From UBA4738 sp002413305 (GTDB taxonomy: Bacteria; Actinomycetota; UBA4738): a stretch of 10,319 nucleotides of DNA. Below are positions 1 to 9,118 of this stretch, piece after piece. The notes below the pieces were generated by a model. It had not been told where the DNA came from, ran no database searches, and saw only the letters and a list, made by a program, of their open reading frames with translations. Both the position numbers and the translations under genes were made by a program. Numbering within the stretch: position 1 is the stretch's first letter; the number at the start of each line of letters is the position of its first letter. Location: positions 1 to 10,319 of the forward strand of contig DAIUAM010000075.1 of NCBI GenBank assembly GCA_036847185.1, written 5' to 3'.

Positions 1-2808
<2,808 letters not shown>

Positions 2809-2828
2809 AGCAGTTCGAAATGGTTGTG

Positions 2829-2865
2829 CTGAGGGCGGGACCCGTTCGGGTCCCGCCTCCCTCAG
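2829..2865. terminator. Convergent intrinsic terminator hairpin between rpoC and the TetR gene
   Basis: A long GC-rich hairpin starts 21 bases after the rpoC stop. The inner stem is nine uninterrupted pairs (2835-2843 with 2848-2856) around a GTTC loop. An outer stem of six pairs (2829-2834 with 2860-2865) is separated from it by a three-base bulge on the 3' side. No clear U-tract follows on the plus strand, as is common in high-GC actinobacteria. It lies between convergent genes and is nearly symmetric, so it probably stops transcription from both sides. Confidence 0.8.
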
Positions 2866-2882
2866 TTCTGCAGCGGGGACGA

Positions 2883-3473
2883 TCAGTGCCAGGAGGTGCC
2901 GATAATGCGCATCACCTCGTCCACGAGCCGATCGGCGTAGCGCCCGTCCAGCGGGGCCCTGGTCACCAGGAGCCGAAACAGGACCGGGCCGTCGAACAGG
3001 TCCAGCACCAGTTCCGGGTCGGTTTCGGCCCGGATCTCTCCCCGTTCGACCCCTCGCCGGACGATGCCCGCGATCGCCTCCCTGCGCCACACCCAGAACT
3101 CCTGGACGACCGTGCTGATCTCCGGGTCTGCGGCGGCCTCAGCGAGCATTCCCGGTAGCACCTGCTTCCAGACCGAGGCGAGCATGCGGAGCGACCCCAG
3201 GATGAACGCCGTGAGATCTCCCCACGCCGAGCCGGTGTCGAACCCCGGGAAGCGCGTGGCTCGATCCCGCGTCGCCGCAGCCGCCACGAGCGCCGCCTTC
3301 GAGCCGTACCGCCGGTAGATCGAGGACTTCGCGACCCCGGACCGGGACGCGACCTCCTCGATCGTCGTGCCCGCCCAGCCTCGCTCAGTCAGAACCTCCA
3401 CCGTGCCCGTCAGGATCGCGTCGTCGACCTTCGGATCCCGCGGGCGGCCAGGTCCGGCCGATATCTCATCCAT
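2883..3473 (-). CDS. TetR/AcrR-family transcriptional regulator
   Basis: A 196-residue one-component repressor. The N-terminal DNA-binding domain has a helix-turn-helix at about residues 36-62, including TTIEEVASRSGVAKSSIYRR and YGSKAALV, the usual TetR signature. The rest is a helical ligand-binding and dimerisation domain, with GVERGEIRAETDPEL and a DLFDGPVLFRLL helix typical of the TetR_C_11-like group. The ATG at 3473 is chosen because GGGGAG (3484-3489, minus strand) sits ten bases upstream and because the open frame further upstream would remove the operator-bearing promoter region. A 29-base near-palindrome immediately upstream suggests autoregulation. The gene converges on rpoC, and its upstream neighbour on the same strand is the membrane-anchored His-rich protein. 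The ligand and other targets cannot be read from the sequence. Confidence 0.93.
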   Translation of the reverse strand: MDEISAGPGRPRDPKVDDAILTGTVEVLTERGWAGTTIEEVASRSGVAKSSIYRRYGSKAALVAAAATRDRATRFPGFDTGSAWGDLTAFILGSLRMLASVWKQVLPGMLAEAAADPEISTVVQEFWVWRREAIAGIVRRGVERGEIRAETDPELVLDLFDGPVLFRLLVTRAPLDGRYADRLVDEVMRIIGTSWH

Positions 3474-3490
3474 CCTGTATCCGCTCCCCG

Positions 3491-3519
3491 TAATAACGAT
3501 ACGCCGCGTAGCGATAATA
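3491..3519 (-). promoter_or_regulatory. Probable TetR operator overlapping the tetR promoter
   Basis: An imperfect inverted repeat with 14-base arms (3491-3504 and 3506-3519) around the single base 3505; 11 of 14 arm positions pair, including an uninterrupted TACGC/GCGTA core. The site is a sharp AT-rich island in GC-rich DNA. On the minus strand TATTAT (3519 to 3514) is a 5-of-6 match to a -10 hexamer, which would place the transcription start inside the dyad about 33 bases before the ATG. No good -35 is seen. Size, symmetry and position are what is expected of a TetR autoregulatory operator; binding itself is inferred. Confidence 0.65.
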
Positions 3520-3532
3520 GTAGCAGGTCGGG

Positions 3533-3548
3533 AGGGGATCGGTCCCCT
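3533..3548 (-). terminator. Short hairpin after the membrane-anchored protein gene
   Basis: A six-pair perfect stem (AGGGGA / TCCCCT) with a TCGG loop lies 14 bases beyond the stop codon of the 3563-4354 gene on the minus strand. It has no U-tract and is short, so it may be a weak terminator separating that gene from tetR or may simply be chance in GC-rich DNA. Confidence 0.3.
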
Positions 3549-3562
3549 GGGAGTCCGTTGCT

Positions 3563-4354
3563 TCAGTACCCGAACGGGAACGAATACGTCGAGGGGATGG
3601 GGCTCGGGTTGTCGGAGGGGGAGCCGTACACAACCGCGATCTCCTCGTGAGACAGCAGCTGGATCTGCCGGATGTTCCCGGTAGCGAGGTGCCCGTCGAC
3701 GTAGACGCGGAGGGTCTTCCCGCCTCCGTCGCAGTACCCGCCCAAGCAGGTCAAGGTGAACCGGACTCCCCACACGTCGAAGAACTCGCCCAGCGTGAAG
3801 GCGCGGCGGGTGGGGGATTCGACGTGGATCACGCCCGAGGTGTCGTGGGTGTGGATAGCGGACAGGAAGTCCGGACCGATGCCGATGTTCGCCGGGACGA
3901 TCACCTTCGCGCCGTCGATGTCGAGGTCCAGGTGCTGGTGGATGTGGAGCACGGTCCCTTCCTCGCCGAGCGCGGGGAAGCCGATCGCCTGGAGCCGGGC
4001 CCGGAGATGGCTGAGCTCGGGGAGCCAGCGGGCAGCGCCGGTCTGGATGCCGGGTAGGGTGTTCGCGGCGACGGTCTGCCCCACAGTGGCGTACACGGCG
4101 GGGTCCTTGGATGAAGGGGTCTTCTTGAGCGTCACGATGCCGAGGATGACCACCACCACCAGCAGGGGCCCTCCGATGATGAACAGGCGGCGGTTCCTCC
4201 GGCCGGCTTCCCGCTTGCGGATCAGGGCCTCTCGCTCCAGCCGAGCCTGCTCCTTCCGCGAGGTCGACCCTTCCGGAGCGGCACGCCCCGGTCCTCGTGC
4301 GGCCGCACGGGGGCTCGGCCGCGAGGCGGGCCTGGCAGTTCGCTTCTTCGCCAT
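3563..4354 (-). CDS. Membrane-anchored protein of unknown function with HxHxH exported domain
   Basis: 263 residues; I do not recognise a named function. Residues 1-56 are Lys/Arg/Ala/Pro-rich and probably cytoplasmic. One hydrophobic segment (about 57-76, LFIIGGPLLVVVVILGIVTL) follows, then an exported domain of about 185 residues. That domain has two striking His clusters: H137, H139 and H141 in LHIHQHLDLDIDG, and H168, H170 and H177 in AIHTHDTSGVIHVES. A Cys pair (C203, C208) sits in TCLGGYCDGG. The C-terminus is Pro/Ser/Tyr-rich. The His/Asp clusters look like a metal site; that is inference. I recall similar uncharacterised proteins in Actinomycetota and Chloroflexota, without an assigned role. 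The start at 4354 gives the usual MAKK-type basic N-terminus. The positive-inside charge supports an N-in, C-out topology. Confidence 0.85.
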   Translation of the reverse strand: MAKKRTARPASRPSPRAAARGPGRAAPEGSTSRKEQARLEREALIRKREAGRRNRRLFIIGGPLLVVVVILGIVTLKKTPSSKDPAVYATVGQTVAANTLPGIQTGAARWLPELSHLRARLQAIGFPALGEEGTVLHIHQHLDLDIDGAKVIVPANIGIGPDFLSAIHTHDTSGVIHVESPTRRAFTLGEFFDVWGVRFTLTCLGGYCDGGGKTLRVYVDGHLATGNIRQIQLLSHEEIAVVYGSPSDNPSPIPSTYSFPFGY

Positions 4355-4520
4355 GAACCCATCACTGTACCGAACGGTCCTTTGGGAACGGTGGGGGTCA
4401 TGAAGCGGACGGGAATAGCATGGCCGGCAGACGTCGATGGAACGCCACCCGCTCCGTTATCGAGAAGGCTTGGGTCAGCTCCGTGTGACACCCGGGATGC
4501 GCCGGCGGGACTGAGGCGGC
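4355..4520. other. Divergent intergenic region between the HxHxH protein and the glycosidase operon
   Basis: 166 bases must hold the promoters for both directions. For the minus gene, TACAGT (4369 to 4364) fits a -10 of the TAnnnT type only nine bases before its ATG, so that transcript may be nearly leaderless. Further in are a direct repeat GAACGGT (4372-4378 and 4386-4392) and a nine-base perfect palindrome GTGTGACAC (4483-4491), which is 29 bases before the glycosidase ATG. For the plus operon, TAGCAT (4416-4421) is a possible -10, but I see no -35 at proper spacing. All are weak individually. Confidence 0.4.
4372..4392. repeat. Seven-base direct repeat, possible regulator site
   Basis: GAACGGT occurs at 4372-4378 and again at 4386-4392, a period of 14 bases, just upstream of the -10-like element of the minus-strand gene. 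Tandem half-sites at such spacing can bind a regulator, but two short copies may also be chance. Confidence 0.3.
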
Positions 4521-7163
4521 ATGACGAAGAAGAAGAGGGTGGAGGTGACCGGGCGCGTGGATCCCGAGCGGGAACGGCTGCGCGACGACCCTTCGGCCTG
4601 GAAGCGATGGGGGCCGTACCTCGCCGAGCGAGCTTGGGGGACGGTCCGCGAGGACTACAGCCCCGGCGGGACCGCGTGGGAATACTTCCCGCACGACCAC
4701 GCCCGTTCCCGCGCCTACCGGTGGAGCGAGGACGGACTAGCCGGCTTCTGCGACGAGCGCCAGCGGCTGTCGTTCGCCCTGGCCCTGTGGAACGGGAAGG
4801 ACCCGATCCTGAAGGAGCGGGTCTTCGGGCTGACAGGTAACCAAGGCAACCACGGCGAGGATGCCAAGGAGTACTGGTGGTTCCTGGATTCGACGCCCAC
4901 CCACTCCTGGATGCGGTGGCGGTACGTCTACCCGCAGGCCAGGTTCCCCTACGACCGGCTGGTCGCGGAGAACGCCTGCCGGGGCCGCGCGGACCCCGAG
5001 TTCGAGCTGCTGGACACCGGCGTGTTCGACGAGGACCGCTACTGGGACGTGGAGGTGACGTACGCGAAGGCCTCGCCGGACGACGTCTGCATCCGGGTGC
5101 GGACCCGGAACGCCGGCCCCGAGGAGGCCACGCTGGACGTCCTCCCAACAGTCTGGTTCCGCAACACGTGGTCGTGGGACCCGGGTGCGAGGAAGCCCCG
5201 GCTCCGGGCGGTGGGAGACGTCTGCGTCGTGGCGGAGCACCTCGAGCTCGGGACCTGGATGCTGATCGGGTCACCGGGCGCGCAGGACGTGCTGTGCTGC
5301 GAGAACGAGACGAACGCGAGCCGGGTGTGGGGCGCGGACGGCGGGCCGGCGTATCCGAAGGATGGGATCAACGACCACGTCGTCCACGGCGCCGCCACGG
5401 TGAACCCGGACCGGACCGGGACGAAGGCCGCCTTCCGCTACCACCTCACGGTCCCCCCGGGCCAGACCGCGGAGCTCCGGCTCCGCCTCTCCGCGGACGG
5501 CGACCGGGACCTCGGTTCGAGCTGGGAGCTGGCCATGGAGGAACGACGCGCCGAAGCCGACGCGTTCTACGCCGCGCTCACGCCGAAGCCCCTGGACCCC
5601 GAGCGTGCCGAGGTCATGCGCCAGGCCTTCGCCGGGATGCTCTGGTCGAAGCAGTTCTTCCATTACGACGTCGAACGGTGGCTCGACGGCGACCCCGCCC
5701 AGCCACCGCCGCCTCCGGAACGCGCGGGCGGGCGGAACGCCGACTGGCGGCACCTGAACAACCACGAGATCTTGTCCATGCCGGACACGTGGGAGTACCC
5801 GTGGTACGCCGCGTGGGACCTCGCCTTTCACTGCGTGGCCTTGGCGCACGTGGACCCGGAGTTCGCGAAGGACCAGCTGATCCTGCTGTGCCGCGAGTGG
5901 TACCAACACCCGAACGGCCAGCTCCCGGCGTACGAGTGGGCGTTCGGCGACGTGAACCCGCCGGTTCACGCGTGGGCGGCGCTGCGGGTGTTCGAGATCG
6001 ACGGAGCCGGCGACTTCCATTTCCTCGAGCGGATCTTCCACAAGCTGTTGCTGAACTTCACGTGGTGGGTCAACCGCAAGGACAGCGAGGGCAACAACGT
6101 CTTCGAGGGGGGCTTCCTGGGCCTGGACAACATCGGGCCGATCGACCGTTCGGCGCCCATCCCGGCGGGCGGCCACCTCGAGCAGTCGGACGGGACGGCG
6201 TGGATGGCGATGTACTGCCTGAACCTGTTCGAGATGGCACTGGTGCTCGCGGCCCACGACGAGACATACGAGGACATGGCCATCAAGTTCTTCGAGCACT
6301 TCGCGTTCATCGCCCAGGCCATGAACGACCAGGGGCTGTGGGACGAAGGCGACGGCTTCTACTACGACGTCCTGCACCTGGCCGACGGCGGACGTATCCC
6401 GCTCCGGGTGCGGTCGATGGTGGGGCTTATCCCGCTGTACGCGGTGACCACGCTGGGCCGGGCCACCATGGAGCGCCTCCCCGACTTCACCTCCCACTTC
6501 CTCTGGTTCGTCGAGAACAAGGAGCGGTACCAGGACGTGATCGGACACACCCAGAAGCTGGGCGTGCACGAAGGCCGGCTGTTCTCCATCGCCGACCCAG
6601 ACCGGCTCCGGCGGATCCTCTGGACCATGCTGTCGGAGGACGAGTTCCTCTCCCCGTACGGCCTCCGGTCGGTCTCCCGCCACCATCTGGCCGAGCGCTT
6701 CGAATTCGAACTGGCCGGACAGACCCATCGGGTGGACTACGAGCCCGGGGAGTCCACCACGGGGCTGTTCGGGGGGAACTCGAACTGGCGGGGACCGGTG
6801 TGGTTCCCCGTGAACTACCTGGTCATCGAGTCGCTCCGGCGGTTCCACCGGTACCTCGGCGACGATTTCCGGGTGGACCTGCCGTCGGGGTCGGGGGCCG
6901 GGTTGACGCTGGACGAAGTGGCCGGCGAGCTGTCGCGGCGGCTGGTCGCGCTGTTCCTGGACGGACCGGACGGCCGCCGGCCGGCGTTCGGGCCTGAGTC
7001 GAAGCTCCAGGCCGACCCGGCGTGGCACGGCGGGCTCCTGTTCAACGAGTACTTCCACGGGGACACCGGGGCGGGACTCGGTGCGTCGCACCAGACCGGG
7101 TGGACGGGGCTAGTGGCCGACTTGATCGTGACGGCGGCCGGAGGCGGGGGCACCCGGCTGTGA
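4521..7163 (+). CDS. GH63/MGH1-like glycoside hydrolase (putative glucosidase)
   Basis: 880 residues, full length for the bacterial GH63-like 'glucosidase' family related to mannosylglycerate/glucosylglycerate hydrolases, inverting enzymes that release glucose or mannose. No signal peptide (starts MTKKKRVEV), so cytoplasmic. Residues ~1-340 look like a beta-sandwich domain; ~350-880 form the (alpha/alpha)6 barrel. The barrel carries MPDTWEYPWYAAWDLAFHC, whose D433 is the likely general acid; HPNGQLPAYEWAFGDVNPP from H463; NWRGPVWFPVNY (755-766), the GH63 hallmark; and LLFNEYFHGDTGAG, where E843 is the likely general base. The residue roles are assigned by analogy with family structures. The ATG follows GAGG at 4513-4516. 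It leads a four-gene operon, and its stop overlaps the GTG of the channel gene. The substrate is not determined: an alpha-glucoside, glucosylglycerate, mannosylglycerate or trehalose-like solute are all possible. Confidence 0.88.
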   Translation: MTKKKRVEVTGRVDPERERLRDDPSAWKRWGPYLAERAWGTVREDYSPGGTAWEYFPHDHARSRAYRWSEDGLAGFCDERQRLSFALALWNGKDPILKERVFGLTGNQGNHGEDAKEYWWFLDSTPTHSWMRWRYVYPQARFPYDRLVAENACRGRADPEFELLDTGVFDEDRYWDVEVTYAKASPDDVCIRVRTRNAGPEEATLDVLPTVWFRNTWSWDPGARKPRLRAVGDVCVVAEHLELGTWMLIGSPGAQDVLCCENETNASRVWGADGGPAYPKDGINDHVVHGAATVNPDRTGTKAAFRYHLTVPPGQTAELRLRLSADGDRDLGSSWELAMEERRAEADAFYAALTPKPLDPERAEVMRQAFAGMLWSKQFFHYDVERWLDGDPAQPPPPPERAGGRNADWRHLNNHEILSMPDTWEYPWYAAWDLAFHCVALAHVDPEFAKDQLILLCREWYQHPNGQLPAYEWAFGDVNPPVHAWAALRVFEIDGAGDFHFLERIFHKLLLNFTWWVNRKDSEGNNVFEGGFLGLDNIGPIDRSAPIPAGGHLEQSDGTAWMAMYCLNLFEMALVLAAHDETYEDMAIKFFEHFAFIAQAMNDQGLWDEGDGFYYDVLHLADGGRIPLRVRSMVGLIPLYAVTTLGRATMERLPDFTSHFLWFVENKERYQDVIGHTQKLGVHEGRLFSIADPDRLRRILWTMLSEDEFLSPYGLRSVSRHHLAERFEFELAGQTHRVDYEPGESTTGLFGGNSNWRGPVWFPVNYLVIESLRRFHRYLGDDFRVDLPSGSGAGLTLDEVAGELSRRLVALFLDGPDGRRPAFGPESKLQADPAWHGGLLFNEYFHGDTGAGLGASHQTGWTGLVADLIVTAAGGGGTRL

Positions 7164-8008
7164 CCGAGGCGACGCCGGCCGGCATGCACGGGGAACCCGC
7201 GGGCATGCTCGGGATGGCCCCCCGGCGGGCGCACCTGCTCGAGTACCTCTGCGAGTTCGCGGGGACCGCGGTGATCCTCCTGGTGGGATTGTCGGCCGCG
7301 GTGTTCGACTTCGCCTCGTCGTCGCCGGTGCCGCGGGCCATCCCCAGCGCCGCCCTCCGCCGCCTCATCACCGGTGCGGTAACGGCGGGGACGGCCGCGG
7401 CCGTGGTCTATTCGCCGATCGGTCGCCGCAGCGGCGGCCACTTCAACCCCGCGGGGACGCTGGCGTTCCTCCGGCTGGGGAAGGTGGTGCGACGCGACGC
7501 CGTCGCGTACGCCGTGGCGCAGACGCTGGGAGCGCTGGCCGGCGCGTCCGGCGTATGGCTCATCTGGCGCGGGTACGCTCGGTCCGTCCACGACGGCGCC
7601 ACGCTGCCCGGATCCCACGGCGTGTGGGTGGCCTTCGCCGCGGAGGTCCTGATCGCATTCGTGCTGGTCACGCTCATCCTGAACTTCGTGGCCCGGATGC
7701 AGATCGCTCCGTACACGGCGGTCGCGGCCTGCCTGGTCACGGCGTGCGTCGTCCTGGTCGGGCCGATCTCGGGTTCGAGCCTGAACCCGGCCCGTAGCCT
7801 GGGTCCGGCGGTGATGAGCGCCACGTATCGGAGTCTGTGGGTGTACCTGGTGGCGCCGCCCCTCGGTGCGCTGGTCGCGGCCGCCCTGTACCGTGGCCGA
7901 CAGGCCCGGACCACGCTGTGCGCGAAGCTCTACCACTACAACACCTACCCCTGTCCCTTCGTCGCCTGCGCCTACCAGGCGTCGCGTGTTCCCGAAAGGA
8001 GCACCTGA
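7160..8008 (+). CDS. MIP-family channel (aquaporin / glycerol facilitator)
   Basis: 282 residues from the GTG at 7160, which overlaps the preceding stop as GTGA and has GGAGGCGGGGG (7140-7150) upstream. In-frame ATGs at 7184, 7205 and 7214 are alternatives; the last leaves the usual short N-terminus. Six membrane segments and both half-helix motifs are present: HFNPAGT (N96-P97-A98) and SSLNPARSLGPA (N209-P210-A211), with the conserved filter Arg R212 just after the second NPA. The early EFAGT motif (from E32) is also typical. Water versus glycerol or another small solute cannot be decided by eye. An unusual C-terminal tail of about 30 residues holds C254, H259, C265 and C270 (CAKLYHYNTYPCPFVACAY). 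Position between a glycosidase and a glucose dehydrogenase suggests a role in osmolyte or polyol movement. Confidence 0.9.
   Translation: MTEATPAGMHGEPAGMLGMAPRRAHLLEYLCEFAGTAVILLVGLSAAVFDFASSSPVPRAIPSAALRRLITGAVTAGTAAAVVYSPIGRRSGGHFNPAGTLAFLRLGKVVRRDAVAYAVAQTLGALAGASGVWLIWRGYARSVHDGATLPGSHGVWVAFAAEVLIAFVLVTLILNFVARMQIAPYTAVAACLVTACVVLVGPISGSSLNPARSLGPAVMSATYRSLWVYLVAPPLGALVAAALYRGRQARTTLCAKLYHYNTYPCPFVACAYQASRVPERST
7995..8001 (+). promoter_or_regulatory. Ribosome binding site that fixes the dehydrogenase start
   Basis: AAAGGAG lies inside the last codons of the channel gene, eleven bases before GTG 8013. It is the only good Shine-Dalgarno near the conserved start of the dehydrogenase and argues against the longer in-frame extension upstream. 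Confidence 0.7.
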
Positions 8009-8012
8009 ACCC

Positions 8013-9116
8013 GTGGACGCCATCGTCGTCACCCCACGAACGCCGCACTCCGCCCGTCTGGCCCAGATGGCCGAGCCGGCGCTGTCCGGAGTGCCGGACG
8101 GCCGCGGCGTGCTGGTCCGCGTGCTCCGGGTCGGTCTGGACGGGACCGACCGGGAGATCGACGCGGGCGAGTACGGGGACTCGCCGCCCGGCGACGACTT
8201 CCTGGTGCTCGGCCACGAGAGCTTCGGGGTCGTGGAAGAGGTGGGCCGCAGTGTCACCGAGCTCCGGGCCGGCGACTTCGTCGTGGCGCTGGTCCGCGGG
8301 CACGGCGACACCATCTACGACGAGGTCGAGCGCCCCGACTTCTCCACCGCCGACTCGTTCCGTGAGCACGGCATCAACCGGATGCACGGCTTCTTGACAG
8401 AACGCTACGTCGACGAGCCGAAGAACCTGATCCGCGTGCCGGCCGGGCTGCGCGACGTCGGGGTCCTCCTGGAGCCCACCAGCGTGGCGGATAAAGGGAT
8501 CGCCCAGGCCTTCGAGATCCAGCGCCGGCTGGGCGTGTGGAAGCCGCGGCGGGCGGCGGTCCTGGGCGCCGGGACGATCGGGCTCCTGGCCACGCTGATC
8601 CTCCGCCTCCGCGGGCTGGAGGTGACCACGTTCGGGCTGGACGAGGCGCCGTACCTGAACAGCGAGCTGGTCGAAGCGGTCGAGGCACGGTACATGAGCA
8701 CCCGCCGGACACCCCTGCGGGAGGCGGCGGGAGAGTTCGGCCCGTTCGACCTGATGTTCGAAGCGACCGGGTTCTCCCCGCTGGTGTTCGAGGCCATGGG
8801 CGCCCTGGGCCGGAACGGGGTGCTGGTCCTGTCCAGCGTCACCGGGGGCAGCCGTCAGGTCGAAGTCCCTGCCGACGCGCTGAACCTGGGATTCGTGCTG
8901 GGCAACAAGGTCATGGTGGGGACGGTCAACGCCAGTCGGCGCGATTTCGAATCGGGCGTCCGGGACCTGGCCACCGCCGAGGCGCAGTACCCGGGCTGGC
9001 TTTCGCGCCTGCTGACCCACCCCATCCAGGGTTTGCGGGACTTCGCGAAAGCGTTCGATGTGCTCGGCACGCCAGGCGCGATCAAGGTGTTCATCGAGGT
9101 CGCGGCGCTGAGCTGA
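8013..9116 (+). CDS. gdh: Glucose 1-dehydrogenase, MDR superfamily (archaeal type)
   Basis: 367 residues from GTG 8013. It belongs to the medium-chain dehydrogenase family that oxidises D-glucose with NAD(P)+ to gluconolactone, as in Sulfolobus, Thermoplasma and Haloferax. Family marks in order: VGLDGTDREI (D43 where most MDR enzymes have the catalytic-zinc Cys), VLGHESFGVV (H68, E69), LLEPTSVADKG (E154), the Rossmann GAGTIG (185-190) and KVMVGTVNAS near the C-terminus. D43, H68, E69 and E154 match the zinc/substrate ligands of the haloarchaeal enzyme. The lobe at ~95-130 that usually has four structural-zinc cysteines has none; the whole protein is free of cysteine. The start is four bases after the channel stop. 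Glucose is the best guess, but related aldoses such as galactose or xylose remain possible. Confidence 0.88.
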   Translation: MDAIVVTPRTPHSARLAQMAEPALSGVPDGRGVLVRVLRVGLDGTDREIDAGEYGDSPPGDDFLVLGHESFGVVEEVGRSVTELRAGDFVVALVRGHGDTIYDEVERPDFSTADSFREHGINRMHGFLTERYVDEPKNLIRVPAGLRDVGVLLEPTSVADKGIAQAFEIQRRLGVWKPRRAAVLGAGTIGLLATLILRLRGLEVTTFGLDEAPYLNSELVEAVEARYMSTRRTPLREAAGEFGPFDLMFEATGFSPLVFEAMGALGRNGVLVLSSVTGGSRQVEVPADALNLGFVLGNKVMVGTVNASRRDFESGVRDLATAEAQYPGWLSRLLTHPIQGLRDFAKAFDVLGTPGAIKVFIEVAALS

Positions 9117-9118
9117 CC

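Noticed and set aside
3474..3773. A 100-residue N-terminal extension of the TetR protein
   Set aside because: The extension runs through the operator and into the neighbouring gene, is Arg/Pro-rich, and lacks a ribosome binding site; ATG 3473 has one and gives a standard TetR N-terminus.
4382..4840. Small plus-strand frame crossing into the glycosidase, possibly a leader peptide
   Set aside because: It runs far into the glycosidase in another frame, with Arg/Pro/Gly-rich sequence and no ribosome binding site; no attenuator structure accompanies it.
5271..7091. 606-codon open frame antisense to the glycosidase
   Set aside because: Its translation is Val/Arg/Pro/Glu-rich with no family features, and it mirrors the codon bias of the well-supported glycosidase on the other strand.
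7866..8012. A 49-residue N-terminal extension of the glucose dehydrogenase
   Set aside because: It overlaps the end of the channel gene, is low complexity, and ignores the AAAGGAG site and the family-typical start at GTG 8013.
6815..9020. Overlapping minus-strand frames (6815-8314 and 7737-9020) opposite the channel and dehydrogenase genes
   Set aside because: Arg/Gly/Pro-rich shadow translations without motifs; the plus-strand genes are complete and recognisable.
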